In this document: one piece after another, positions 10,800 through 22,129 of the stretch
Layout: each line of letters begins with the position of its first letter
Position numbering within the stretch: position 1 is the stretch's first letter
NCBI GenBank assembly: GCA_009763385.1
Contig: CM019826.1
Location: 66,525,864 to 66,589,863, forward strand
DNA from: Coix lacryma-jobi var. lacryma-jobi
Taxonomy: Eukaryota; Streptophyta; Magnoliopsida; Poales; Poaceae
Direction: 5' to 3'
DNA: 64,000 bases
The notes under the pieces: model-generated
Told to the model about the DNA's origin: nothing
Seen by the model: the letters and a program-made list of their open reading frames with translations, nothing else
The model's database searches: none
Position numbers and translations under genes: made by a program

Positions 10800-13700
10800 A
10801 TGAGTTCACCGCGCAAGGACCAAGCCCCAGGATCTGAACATACGGAACAAGCCCCAGAGTCCGACCCCATGACGAAAGAAGTGACCCACCAAACAAGCAA
10901 AGTCCTGGGGTCGTCTGACCCCACGGAGAAGGTAGAAGGGACCCACGAAACGGGTGAAGCCACAGGGGACGAAACTCCAGAATATGAAAGTGTTAGCGAT
11001 GACATGGAGCGTCCCGAAGTGAGGAAGGCTCATCGTGAATTGGAACGTGACCCTGATTATAATCCACAAGCCGATGAGGTAATCCTTGTCTATTATACAT
11101 GATTTGGATCTATAATGTTTGTATGTAATTACATGATTTCGATCCATAATGTCTATATATAAACCATCTATACGATTCACAATGTCTATACTCAGGAGGC
11201 AATGTCTCAAATGCAAGAACTGATTTGGCAACACGAAGTGGCACAAACCGAAGATGCACCGGAACTGACCACGACCACTGAGAGATCAAGGAAAGAAAGC
11301 GAGCAATTTGAAATGAGGCGAGAGAGGATTAAACAAGTTTCCAGACGACGTATAAGCCATCTCAGATGTTAGCCCGATCGGACAACCCCTAGCTCCTGAG
11401 GAGGCCCTACCTAAGTACTGGAACACCATTGGTTTCTGTGTTAGGGACATTCTTGACATCACTATTCGACAGTGGTCTAGTGTGTCAGATGATGACAAGA
11501 CAAAAATTTGGGATAAATCAAGACGAGGTCCTGTTTCCTCGAAACACACCAGAGGCACTGATAAAGGAATACACAATGAAGCATTGTGCAATCAGTTTCC
11601 AAAACTGGAGGTCGGAGATGAATACCAAGTTTGCAAAGAGAGGTTGGACCCTACAAGCAGATACAAGATTACTAAAGGACAGTGGGCGGTCTTTTTAGAG
11701 CAGAGGAGAGAGCCAGAGTTCTTAACTATCAGCGAAGCCAACTCTGCTCTCGCTAAGAAGAACAAGTACCACCACCGTCTAGGCACAGGTGGTTACCAGC
11801 GTCAGGTTCCCAAATGGAGGCAAGAAGAGGCTGTGAAGAAGGCGGAAGGTTGCCAGCGCTGTCCGAGCAAGTTGGTTGGGAAAGGTCGGCAAATTGGATT
11901 CTTGCTCGAAAACCAAAGGAAACTGAGAGCGGTGTGTCCTTTGACGACCCAATGTTTGAAGAAGCAACAAAGAGCATCTTTGCGGTGGCGGCCAAGACGC
12001 GGGAAGGAAATTCAAGCCACGAAGGGAGAGGGACATCCTTACTGCGGGCCTCGGTAACCCTGATCATCCTGGCCATGTTCGGGGCATCTCATCCAAAGAG
12101 GGATGGAAGGATGGATTCGGCCCTCAGTGGCATGGTGAGTATAAGAAACGTGATCGATACAAGGAAGAAATGGCAAGTTATTTAAAGCAAGAGGCTAAGA
12201 AATAGTTCACGGAGATGATGGCAAAATTGCTAGAAAATCCTCCTCCTGAGTTGATGCAAAAACTAGCGAGTGCGGTTTCAAATCAACAGATTAGCGTTCA
12301 GGACCCCAGATGCAGCTAGTCCCAGTGGTGTCACAATGTGCAACCAACATTCCAAGCAGTGTTGCGTCTACGGCGAACAAGGTTCACTATCCGGTTGACG
12401 ACTGTTGGTCCCATGTCGTGCTCCCTGGTCATAAGATATGGCATTAACAATCATCGTACAAGGGAAGTAGCCAAGGGCAAAGCAATCCCAGGACGCAAAT
12501 ACCATGGAGCTGACATTCCTGAAGACTACTGCAGAGTAGAAGTATCGACCGTGGTTCAAGGATATGAGGATGAGATTCTAGACATCCCCGGTCCAGAGGA
12601 CATTGAGAAACTCGGGCAGGCTATAAACAATTTCATTCTTTGGCTAGGCGGGACGTCCAGCTGATGGAGCAACCCACTCAGGAGTCATCAAGACCTACCG
12701 ATCCTCTTCATGACCACCCACCATCACTCCCCAGTCTATTCCCGAGCCTCAATCATCACCTCCGCCAAAGTCAGCACCATCTCCGCCACAATCATCACCT
12801 CCGCCACAGTCAGCACCATCTCTGCCACAGGCATCTCCTCCACCACAGTCAGCACCATCTCCGCCACAGTCGTCTCCTCCGCCACAGTCAGCACCTCCCC
12901 GCCACAGTCATCGCCTTTGCCACAGACACCACCATTGAATTCCCCACCTTCCCCACAACCCGAAGATCTCTGCCACAAAGCAAGGAGCCACCACCACCGC
13001 CAAAAGAAATTTCGGTACCCAAGTTGGTTTCCGCCTACGAGCCAAAGAAGAAAATAGCTGGGACGGCAAATTTTTAAAAGGAATTGGACAGAAACGCACT
13101 TCAGAAGTCGTTGAGTTGTCTGAGCTTCAGAAGTCAGCGAAGCCAGTGCCTAAGGTGATTCCTTGCACTATCAAGGTCCCAACTGCAGAAGATTACAAGT
13201 CTATCCCTAAAAATTTTGTGTTGGGAAGGCCTCTACTCAAGCGGCAGACACTCTTAAAGATTCCAAGCAATATAAAAAGGTTGCATGACTGGTATATGAG
13301 AGCCGCATTTGTTGGCATCGACACCATCAACGTGTGTATCCCCCAAAAGGCATTTCTAAGTGAAAATAATATGTGCATCATTAACTTTGAAGACATTTGG
13401 TTGATGATGAACCTCGAGAGACTGGACGTACAGATCGTAATGACGTTTGCACTGTAAGTGTTACATAGTTTAAAATGCATTATAGTTGCGTCAATGTTGA
13501 ATATCTGACTTGCACATGTGCCTTGCAGAATGCTATATGATCAGCAGGAGTTGTATTATGGGCAAGATTTCAATTATTGTGCCAATGAAAGGATTGGCTA
13601 TCTAAACCCAATTGATATATGCGAAGAACGACACACTTTCAGAATCGGAGATGACAACATAGAGTTACTGGGCTTAGAAGGTGAAGAACGGGACAAGAAA

Positions 13701-14636
13701 ATCGCAAAGTTGAAGTTGGCATATGAATCCCAGTACGCCTTCTACGTTAGAATGTCATTGCTGAAGTATCAACATAGGGAATCGGTAGGGCCCGTACCAC
13801 TTTGGGTAAGTGTGAGTTTCCATAGATGCATCATGAATTTGATTCCAATACACATATGCATCATGAATTTGATTCGTGCAGGGACATTCTTTACTGAAGG
13901 GATGTGATCTGCTTTTCATTTTATCCTAAGGGATGCACCCAATGGTCCTGTACTAGACTCGCAAATACCCGCCATCAAGCTATGCAAAATTGAAATGTTA
14001 GAGCTGTAAGTCGAGATATGCATTCTTACTTTTGTATTTTGAGAGTTTGTGTATAATTAACATAGTGATTCTATTTGAGATCATAGGGCATATAGGTTTT
14101 TATAAGATAAAAGGTGGAAAATGCGAGTCCAACATTCAAGGGCAGCCATTGCAAGTTTTTTATGACTGGCCGGTAAGTTGGTGCAAAATTTACTCTTATG
14201 AATACAAAGCATATGTACTATACATAGGACCATGGTTGCATGTATAAATATCCACTTTCCCATTATATAGTGCCATAAGCAACCACCTGGATCTGTCCTC
14301 TGTGGATACTACGTGTGCGAGCACATGAGAGAGACTGGTCGATATGTCAGCAACCCTTCCGAGGTAATACAAGTAATAGTCATGTATGTAGTATTGACCA
14401 CCATAGTATTGACAAACTATGTACATGCAGGAATATAAGGTATTGACAAACTTTCTTTGCAGGAATATAAGGAAGACAAGGCAAAGCGCATCACCGAACG
14501 TACTTTGTACAACATAGTTGAGGACCTGAGCCTTTTCCTACTGAAGCACGTCATTTCAACGGAAGGGAGGTATCATGATCATGAGAGCGAATTATCGAAG
14601 CCAGAGTACCGAGTGCTAACAGGATTTCTAGGCTAA
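10800..14636 (+). pseudogene. Second CACTA gene: Ptta/En/Spm-type protein with DUF8039-like and Ulp1-like (C48) domains, broken
   Basis: Exon 1 starts at ATG 10800 and ends at 11078 (GAG/GTAATC); exon 2 starts at 11196 in phase. A plant transposase (Ptta/En/Spm, TNPA-like) domain follows, about 11360-12050, recognisable by YKITKGQW and LAKKNKYHHRLG. Then come a DUF8039-like segment (about 12340-12660), a Pro/Ser/Gln-rich repeat (12700-13050), and a C-terminal region resembling Ulp1-type C48 cysteine proteases. The putative nucleophile is the Cys codon at 14301-14303 in LCGYYVC. Stop TAA is 14634-14636. Frameshifts near 11370, 11645, 11830, 12050 and 12400 and decay around 13900-14100 make it non-functional as written. 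Ulp1 enzymes remove SUMO; whether this protein did so is inference. Confidence 0.72.
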
Positions 14637-14889
14637 ACTAAATCGGAATGGTTATTAAACCACCTGTGCAAACTTGGATGTATGTAATGTGTAAACTTGC
14701 AACTCTATGTTTGTGAGCACGAAACTTTGATGTATATTGTATGTATGAAATATGTAAATTGCATGTTGTTATATTAATGTATATGCATATATTTAATTTA
14801 ACAATATAATTGCATGTTCCTATATTAATGTATATATTTAATTTTATAATATAATAAATAATTAATAATATATATATAAACTGGTCTAC
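14637..14889. other. 3' UTR and AT-rich spacer of CACTA1
   Basis: Non-coding, rich in TATAT and ATGTATAT repeats; separates the second gene from the right subterminal repeats. Confidence 0.5.
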
Positions 14890-15135
14890 AACAGCACAGG
14901 CGGTTAGTTGTGAACCGCCTGTGGAAACCAATTTCCACATGCGGTTCACTTAAACAACCACCAGTGTAAATAGACCATTTACACTGGCGGTTTCTTAAGT
15001 GAACCGCCTGTGGAAATCGATTTCCACAGGCGGTTCACAAATAACCGTCTGTGCTGTTGTTCCATTTTCACTAGCCCCAGCGCAGGCGGTGCTAGAAACC
15101 GCCTGTGAAAATGGGTTTTCAACCGCCTGTATAGT
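14890..15135. repeat. Right subterminal repeats of CACTA1
   Basis: About eleven alternating AGGCGGTT / AACCGCC(A/T)GTG copies, mirror to the left array, ending 15-20 bp before the terminal ACTAGTG at 15152. Confidence 0.85.
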
Positions 15136-15155
15136 ATGTCTCTGTACTAGTGTAC

Positions 15156-15712
15156 TCTGCAACTGTTTTGTCACTTGACAGTTTATGCTCCTTGAGGTAG
15201 TCGATAAAAACTTATGTCCAGTCGGGTGCAAGTGTTAAAATTTGAGCGGAAGGTGTGGGATGGAGCTCGTCCGTCTCTTGGATTGAAGATTTGGATAACT
15301 CATGGACGAAAGTGCCCCTAGGGGCTTGTGCTCTGTCAGAGCCCAATTTTGCGAGTGTATCAGCTGCCACATTAAGATCTCGGGTAACATGAATGAGTTC
15401 CAGTCCTGGAAAGTATCTCTCCAATTTGCGGACTTCAGCGCAATAGGCGTTCATGGTTTCCTTGGTGCAGTCCCAGTCCTTATTGACTTGGTGAATTACC
15501 ACAGAAGAGTCGCCGTAGACTAGGAGTCGTTTGATGCCCAATGTGACTGCTAGTTTGAGCCCATGGAGTAGAGCTTCATATTATGCTTCGTTGTTGGTAG
15601 CAGGTCACAATATCTGCAGGACGTATTTGAGTTGCTCTCCGGTGGGTGATACAAAAAGGACTCCAGCTCCAGCACCTCCGAGTTTTAGGGACCCATCAAA
15701 GTACATCTTCTA
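15156..15712 (-). pseudogene. Second (plant-type) RNase H domain of Gypsy A, three nonsense codons
   Basis: RNase H of the RVT_3 / plant type, placed between the normal RNase H and integrase, diagnostic of Tat. Motifs include YFDGS near the start, the Glu region around EALLHG, LLVYGDSSVVIHQV, and NVAADTLAKLG with the last Asp. It removes RNA or primer during reverse transcription. The frame is continuous but contains stops at 15712-15710 (Trp to TAG before the first motif), 15607-15605 (Trp to TGA) and 15583-15581 (Glu to TAA, directly before the conserved Tyr-Glu-Ala). All three stops are in the same frame. The downstream end is cut by CACTA1. Confidence 0.82.
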
Positions 15713-17001
15713 GTGATCGGGAATAGCGTTGTCTTGAATCTGCTGTATTTCTATCCATTCGGCGACGAAATCAGCTAGAGCCTGTGACTTGATAGCTTTC
15801 CTGGGAGTGAACTTAATGTTGAGTGCTCCTAATTCAACTGCCCACTTGGAAATTCTTCCGGTAGCATCACGATTGTGAAGGATTTCTCCCAGAGGAAAAT
15901 CCGTGACTATTGTAATCTCATGAGCTTCGAAGTAATGTCGTAGCTTTCTTGAAGATATGAGAAGAGCGTAGAGTAGTTTCTGTACCTGCGGGTATCTGAC
16001 CTTTGAATCGGAGAGTACCTCGCTGATGTAGTAGACTGGTCGCTGGGGATGATAGATGTGCTTGTCGTCTTTGCGCTCCACCACGATTGTCGTGCTTACG
16101 ACGTGTGTGGTGGCTGCAATATACAGCATCATCGGTTCCCTGGGTCCTGGCGGCGTCAGTATGGGTGAATTGGTAAGGTATCCTTTGAGTTGTTCAAAAG
16201 CCCTGTCTGCTTCTTCCGTCCACTGAAATTTATCGTCGGCTTAAGCAATTTGAAGAAAGGGAGTCCCTTTTCTCCTAACCGTGAGATAAATCGGTTTAAT
16301 GCGGCCATGCACCCAGTGAGTTTTTGAACATCTCTGACCGAGGTAGGCGGCTTCATGTTGATGATAGCTGTGATCTGTTTTTGACTAGCCTCGATGCCTC
16401 GATGGCTAACAAGGAATCCGAGTAACTGTCCTGAGGGTACTCCGAAAATGCATTTGGTTGGATTGAGTCTCCATTGGTACGTGCGTAGCCGGTGAAAGGT
16501 TTCCTCTAGGTCCAATATGAGGGTAGTCGGATCCTTTGTCTTTATGACCACATCATCGACATAAGCTTCTGCGTTGCGGCCAATCTGATCGCCCAAACAG
16601 TCTTGGATAGCATGTCGGTAAGTAGCTCCCGCATTTTTCAGCCCAAAAGACATGGTTTTGTAACAATATGCTCCGAAAGGAGTAATGAACGATGTCTTGG
16701 GTTGGTCTTCTTCTTTAAGAGAGATCTGATGGTACCCGGAGTAGCAATCCAGGAAGGATAATAGGGCGGAACCTGCGGTGGCAGCAACTATTTGATCTAT
16801 CCTTTGTAATCCAAAAGGATCCTTGGGACAGTGTCTGTTGAGGTCTGTGTAGTCGACACACATACGCCACTCAGCAGAGTTCTTCTTTTTGACTAGCACT
16901 GGGTTAGCTAACCACTCGGGGTGAAGGATTTCTCTGATGAATCCAACCGCGAGTAGTTTGGCTATCTCCTTCTTGATTGCCTCTTTCTTCACTGGTGGGA
17001 A
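15713..17001 (-). pseudogene. Reverse transcriptase and first RNase H of Gypsy A
   Basis: The RT runs from about 16990 to 16240 with WRMCVDYTDLN, the SGYHQI segment and the catalytic AYVDDVV (YVDD). RNase H follows at 16130-15720 with PVYYISEVL and the VTDFPLGEIL segment. A loss of one base near 16240-16246 shifts the frame between RT and RNase H; the correct continuation (FQWTEEAD type) is readable in the next frame. A TGA at 17004-17002, most simply from CGA, separates it from the protease linker. It synthesised element cDNA in cytoplasmic particles. Confidence 0.85.
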
Positions 17002-17039
17002 TCATCGTAATCTTTGCTTGATAGGTCTAGAGCCTTCTT

Positions 17040-17885
17040 TTAACTCCAATTTGTGCTCAGCCAAGTTCCTTGGGACTCCCGGCATATCAGCCGGTTTCCA
17101 AGCAAATATATCTTTGTTTGCTCTAAGGAACTTGGTGAGCGCGAATTCCTATTCTTCAGATAAGTGAGCACTGATAACCGCTGTCTTGGACGGATCACCG
17201 GTTTCCAGGTCAATGGTTTTGTAGAGACTTCTGCTGATGGTTGGATAGTACCCGCCTTCTTGGTTGGGATTTCTGAATCTCCAGGCTTGGTATTATGCAC
17301 CATCAGAGCGAGTTCTTGCACTTCTAGAGCGAGTTGAGCTTTTTCAGCGATTTGAACAGCCTCTGTGTCACAATCAAATGACCGCTTCAAGTCACCTCTG
17401 AAGGTTAAGATTCCTTTAGGACCCGGCATCTTCAACAGGAGGTACGGGTAGTGGGGTACTGCCATAAACTTGGCAATAGCAGGTCGTCCAAATATGGCGT
17501 GATACGATGATTCGAAGTCGGCTACTTCTAAACTGATGTACTTCTTTCGGTAATTGATCGGAGTTCCAAAAGTGACGGGTAGTATGATCCTTCCGAGGGG
17601 TACAACTGCTTTTCCGGGTACTATGCCGTAGAAAGGGGCACTCGATGGTGTGAGCTGAGTTGCGAGATCTAGATTCATCTTGCGTAGGGTGCTTGCAAAG
17701 ATGACGTTGAGACCTGCCCCGCCATCGATGAGTACTCTACCCAATGTATATCCAGCGACCGTAGGATCCAGGACTAGCGGGTAATGTCCTGCATTAGAGA
17801 CGCTGGTCCATTGGTCTGCTCTAGAGAAATTAATCGGGTGCTCGGACCAGTCGAGGTATTTGGGTGCCGCTGGTTCAGTAGACAT
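17040..17885 (-). pseudogene. Aspartic protease and linker of Gypsy A
   Basis: Processes the Gag-Pol polyprotein. The catalytic motif is VLIDGGAGLNVIF (Tat proteases use DGG/DGS rather than DTG), followed by the flap and an AIFGRPAI segment typical of the family. A frameshift near 17150-17165 moves the downstream linker (the DIFAW-type segment before RT) into another frame. It is separated from gag by an in-frame TAG at 17909-17907, so gag and pol were one frame. Confidence 0.8.
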
Positions 17886-17906
17886 GATCTCCCGTAGGGA
17901 AAGCTT

Positions 17907-19967
17907 CTAGAGCCTCTTGCTATCGCTAGTGGTTACTCCCCCAAAGATGACGTTGATGGTTCCTTTGGGGTGGTGGAAACCACCGGCGTCTTGATGAGGA
18001 TCTTCAGTTGTCTTCTTGCCTTTGTCATTCTTTTTTTTGTTGAAGTCAGAGTTCAAGCCTCGCTCCTTGAGCTGTCGACAGTGCCTTGCCTGATGCCCAC
18101 CTTTTGGATGGAAGGGGCACGGTTCGTCGAGTAAGGCATCAAAGATGAATGGCTTGTTTCTCTTCTTTTGAGGCTCCATGGCAGCAATAGTATTGTCTCC
18201 TGCCCTTTTCCGGGTGTTTTGCTGTGGTGCCTGGTTGCCTCTCTGGTTGTTTCCTCGATCACCTTGTGTGTTTCTATCGGGGAAACGTTCCTGTGTGCGT
18301 TCTTCTGTCGCCATCATGGAGTTTAGAGCCAGATGGAACTCGTCGGCGGTGGTCGAGTCCTGCTTGATGAAATCTTTGTAATTGTACCTTTTGCAAATGT
18401 CATTGCCAAAGAGGTCAATTACTTCTCTGTCTGTGATGTCGGATACTGTGGAGCGGATCTCTGAGAAGCGCCTATAGTACTCCCGCATTGATTCGTTTTT
18501 CTGTTGCTTACAGGATCTGAGCTTAGTCCGAGGGTCTGATCTCTCTGGGACACCCGCAAAGTTTTCAATGAAGATACGATGGAGTTGTTCCCAAGATTCG
18601 ATGGACTCGGGTTTAATCCTGTCGAGCCAGGCGAGCGACATTGTCTCTAAAGCCATTGGGAGATAGAGTGCTTTGACGTCGTTGCTTCCGCCGGCTAACT
18701 CAACTGCTTGAGCATACAGCCTGAGCCACCGTTTAGGTTCTGTTTTCCCGTCGTACTTTGAATAGTTCCCGGTTTGAATTTTCGCGGGAACGAGACTGCT
18801 CGGAGTCTTTGGGAAAAGCAGGGGGAACGATTGACTGCGTCGGATGCTGTGACTGCGATTCCTCTGTATGAAGATTTGGCTCCTCCCTCGGCTTGATCAG
18901 GTACTCGGTGGCCCAGATGACTCCTTGGGGGATTCGACCGAGTCGCTCTTGAACAGGCCGCCTCTGGCTTGGGTGAGATGAAGCTTGCTCATCGGCTAGG
19001 GACTCGAGATTCCATCCTCAGAGTTGAAGCGCGGAGTCTGAAGCATGACCAACCGTCGCTCTTCGTCAGGGTGCGGTTGGTCTTGGCCCCCATCTCTGTA
19101 GCTAGAGCCAGGATGTTTTGGTAGGGAGTTGGAAGACTTTATGGCGGGCGACCCTCATAAACTCGTGTTCGAGGTTGCGAGAGCAATCGAGGCGTCGTCT
19201 ATTGTGATCATCCTGAGACTGATGCTCTCAGTGTGAGCTTGGCTCTCCACCTCTGTTTCCAGATGTCTCCGAGTGTTGTACTCTTCTAGTCGTATGTTGT
19301 AGCGGTCTACAGCTTCCTTGCGGTGGTTTGCTCACCTTCTGCTGGCTTCTTTAGCTTGATTCCTTCGGATTCTCTCAGCCTTCAGAGACTCGGTTTCTCC
19401 TGGTCCTTCCGGGTCATTGTCAGATATCATGCTCAGAGTTTTGTCGTATTGAAAGACATCTGGTGGGGTTGGTGGTCCTAAAGATGACTGATGCCCTGCC
19501 ATGAAAACTTCACGAGTGTAGCTCTGGTTTGATGATCCTGGTGTTACCGACTCCAGAGTATAAGTACTGAAGATTAGTTCTGTTGAGGTGTTGTGTTCTT
19601 CAAAGGGGAACCGATGTCCGTGTTGGTATGGGAGTTGCTGGTCAATTGTGCCAATCAGTGTAGCCGGGGCGGACTGAATTGGCCAATGGATAATGTTATC
19701 TTCCTTGGTAAAGCTGAAAATGAGTCCTTGTTGAGCTCCTATCAAAGGTATCTGTTGATACTCTTTGAATTTTGCGTCAATCAGGTCTTGAAAGCTTTCA
19801 GCGGAGTTCCATGGTCCAAAGGTGACGCCGTGGCTAGTGTCCGGGTCCTTCTCCTAAGAACTCGAGTTCGAGTAGGAGTCAGATGCCTTTAGTTGGTCCT
19901 CAGGATCCTGCGAATCTTGGATTGCGAGATTTGCTAGGTTCTGAGCGAGGTGTTCCATCTTTGGCAT
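17907..19967 (-). pseudogene. Gag of Gypsy A, multiply broken
   Basis: Capsid/nucleocapsid protein. The probable start is ATG at 19967-19965. The N-terminal region is readable to 19332 but interrupted by TAG at 19856-19854 and TGA near 19332. A degraded linker spans about 18770-19330. The Retrotrans_gag domain lies at about 18760-18270 (WLDRIKPESIESWEQL, FAGVPERSDP, YYRRFSEIR). A variant zinc knuckle, CPFHPKGGHQARHC, lies near 18115-18075, the Tat form with His replacing the second Cys. A Lys-rich tail leads to the stop at 17907. Confidence 0.8.
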
Positions 19968-20122
19968 GGCTTGCAGTTCTGATTCAGTGTGAAGTTGTCG
20001 ATGTAGCTTTCCTTGATCATCCGCGATGCAAGTCCACGAGCCAAAATGAAAATTGATCCCGCCGAGAACATGTTTGTCGCGGTTCGCCGGGCTCTTGGTC
20101 GTTGAATCGCCGAAAGCCCCTA

Positions 20123-20132
20123 CCGTGCGCCA
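20123..20132 (-). other. Primer binding site of Gypsy A
   Basis: On the minus strand TGGCGCACGG starts two bases after the LTR end at 20135. TGG complements the CCA end of a tRNA. I cannot name the tRNA with certainty. Confidence 0.65.
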
Positions 20133-20134
20133 GC

Positions 20135-20556
20135 TGTCGGTGTTTGTTAACCGCAACTCGTCTTGATTAATCTCAGACGATTTGTTCGGGGGATCGACGT
20201 TCGTAGGACTCGGCGAGTACACAGGGACAACGATTTATACTGGTTCAGGCCGCTAAATAGCGTAATACCCTACGTCCAGTGCGCGTGTGCCTTGTGTATG
20301 ATTATGATTCAATGTTCAATGCTACTGGAGCCTGCGCCCACTTCCCTTATATATCCGGGTAAGTGTCATAGCGCAGGTCGAGTCCTAGTCGATTACATCA
20401 AAGGAGTCCTATTCTAATTACATGACTTCTTTTAAGAACTCGACTGAGTTACAACGAGAGTCCTAATCCAAGTACACTTCGTAACAAGTCTTCGGATCTC
20501 CCGTGCCATCCAGGGATTAGTCGGAGAAGAATCATTAACTGATGACATCTCTGACA
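20135..20556 (-). repeat. 5' LTR of Gypsy A
   Basis: On the minus strand it ends ACACCGACA at 20135, next to the PBS. The start is best placed at TGTCAGAGATG (20556), giving 422 bp, a normal Tat LTR size. An alternative start lies further right, up to about 20620. A TATATAAGGGA-type TATA box lies near 20345-20352. The partner LTR is outside the window, so the outer boundary is not proven. Confidence 0.65.
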
Positions 20557-22079
20557 TCCTGGTCCATCAATGTTATTATAGAACAGCCGAAGCAGGGACC
20601 CGATAACCAGAAACGAAACACTAGCAACAACAAGAAGGCAGCAGGTGAACGTTTTTGTTTCCGCTGTCAAAGTGTTTATAATTGAGTTCATTACATGCTA
20701 TCATTCTGCAATTTTATGATGACCATTCATATTATTTTTGATGAGAAATTCATATAATTTTATGATGAGAAATTCATATAATTTTTTGATGAGCAATTCA
20801 TATATTTATGATGACCAATGAACTTTGGGTTTAGTGTCCGCTGTTGTGTACCTTTATTGTTAATTTTAGTTTACTTGATGCTAAAACAAATGTCATTCAT
20901 TCTTTCCAGAAAGTAAAAGCATTTGATGGAGCGACAAGTGATGGGATCGTCTTGGAGTCATCATCCTTTGCTGATCAAGTGATGGGATTGGCGATCAAGT
21001 GCTTTATTTCATATCAATTAGCCTAGGATGATATTCATTTTGATCGTATCAAGTCACCATTTAGAGTACTTTGAAACAGTGGAGCAGTGCATGTGTGGTC
21101 GTTACAAACTTTAATTCATGTGTCGTGTGGTGGATGGAGTGGGAAACATTTAACTATGTGGTGTGGTGTAATTTCATACTACTTCTGTGGTTTAATTAAT
21201 TGTGTTTGATGATGTTAAATGTATAATTAATTGTTATGATCCTTTATTATATTATTATTTTAAATTGTTGGTGACACGTGGCAGTATGTACAAGAATATG
21301 GAAAGCAACACCATTCGTTGCAACGATAATTCATCCTATAGCAACCTAGTTTTTTCGATGTCACGACGGGTCGTGCCAATAGGGAGGTACACATTTTGCA
21401 ACCGATTATATGGTGCTAATAGAGACATGAACTTACCCAACCAAATGTTTTGGAAGCAATAGAGGAGATCACATACAACAACTAACCACATTGTGTGGCA
21501 ATAGAGTGTTCCACCTCTAGCCTCAAACTATTTTTGGTTGGAATAACATGTCCATATACCAACCAACCTTGTTGGTGACAATAGAGCCTGTCTACCTCTA
21601 GCATCCAAGCCACACCTGGTAGCACTAGGGGACACCCCTATTGCACCGAGATCCATTTTGTGGTAAAATAGGAAACCACATATAACAACCAATTCACGTT
21701 GATGGCAATAGACGGGCTACCCCTGTAGCAACCACAACATGGGTGTAGCGATACAATATTGTGCAACGCCTCATTTTACACATTGCAATGCTTTGTAGAT
21801 GGTGCAAGTGAAACCTCTAGCATCACCTGATGTGTCGCGATAGGATACATGGCAACCAACTCGAGCGCGGCGGTAGATGATTGTTTCAATGCCTCACTGT
21901 GTTGCAATACCAGAATTAGTGCAACGACACAAAGGCATTCGTGGTTGAAGGTTAATACCACGGGACTTTATGCATCATTTGTTTATGAATTTTTGTGGGT
22001 GCAATTGTTGCTATTGCATCGAAAACAAGGATATTGCAACATATTTTGGACGTTGCTAAAGGGTGAAAACGTAGTAGTG
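20557..22079. mobile_element. CACTA4: right part of a CACTA-type element, split by Gypsy A
   Basis: The right end, reverse complemented, begins CACTACTACGTTTTCACCC (outer base 22079). It is preceded by 700 bp of short GCAACC / GGTTGC and GGCAATAGA-type repeats in both orientations (about 21290-22060), as in CACTA subterminal zones. 20557-21280 is AT-rich with three GATGAGAAATTCATATAAT-like repeats (20730-20810) and no ORF. The left end should lie on the far side of Gypsy A, outside the window, so the target duplication (GCC on this side, 22080-22082) cannot be confirmed. A non-autonomous element is likely. Confidence 0.55.
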
Positions 22080-22129
22080 GCCCTTGCACCAAATTCTTGT
22101 GCACCTATTCCCCCTCCGGTCGCCGCCAT

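Larger units (their letters stand above)
3451..15152 (+). mobile_element. CACTA1: large CACTA (En/Spm) DNA transposon, complete ends, coding genes broken
   Basis: The element starts CACTAGTAGAATACT and its right end, reverse complemented, starts CACTAGTACAGAG. Flanking bases are TAC (3448-3450) and TAC (15153-15155), the 3-bp target duplication expected for CACTA. Each end carries ten or more subterminal copies of an AACCGCC(A/T)GTG-type motif in both orientations. It contains a TNP2-like transposase gene (4667-8143) and a second gene (10800-14636). Both genes are broken by stops and frameshifts, so as written it is non-autonomous, though a trans-acting transposase could still move it. It lies inside the pol gene of Gypsy A. 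Confidence 0.93.
1..20556 (-). mobile_element. Gypsy A: Ty3/gypsy LTR retrotransposon, Tat lineage (RIRE2/Cinful-like), partial and decayed
   Basis: Minus-strand element read right to left: 5' LTR (20135-20556), PBS, gag, protease, reverse transcriptase, two RNase H domains, integrase, then an additional gene in the opposite orientation. A second RNase H of the plant type plus an antisense ORF after integrase are hallmarks of the Tat lineage. The 3' LTR would lie left of base 1. The element is cut by CACTA1 at 3451-15152; removing CACTA1 and one TAC target copy joins the RNase H side to the zinc-finger side of integrase in the same frame. At least six in-frame stops and two frameshifts show it is inactive. 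Family assignment is by recognised domains; its own target duplication cannot be seen. Confidence 0.88.

Noticed and set aside
10806..11246. 146-codon minus-strand frame opposite CACTA1 gene 2 exon 1
   Set aside because: Antisense to an exon with good splice signals; no recognisable content.
20619..20650. CACTAGCAAC as a left terminus for CACTA4
   Set aside because: Beyond CACTA it does not match the right end (CACTACTACGTT), and flanking triplets differ; more likely chance near the Gypsy A LTR border.
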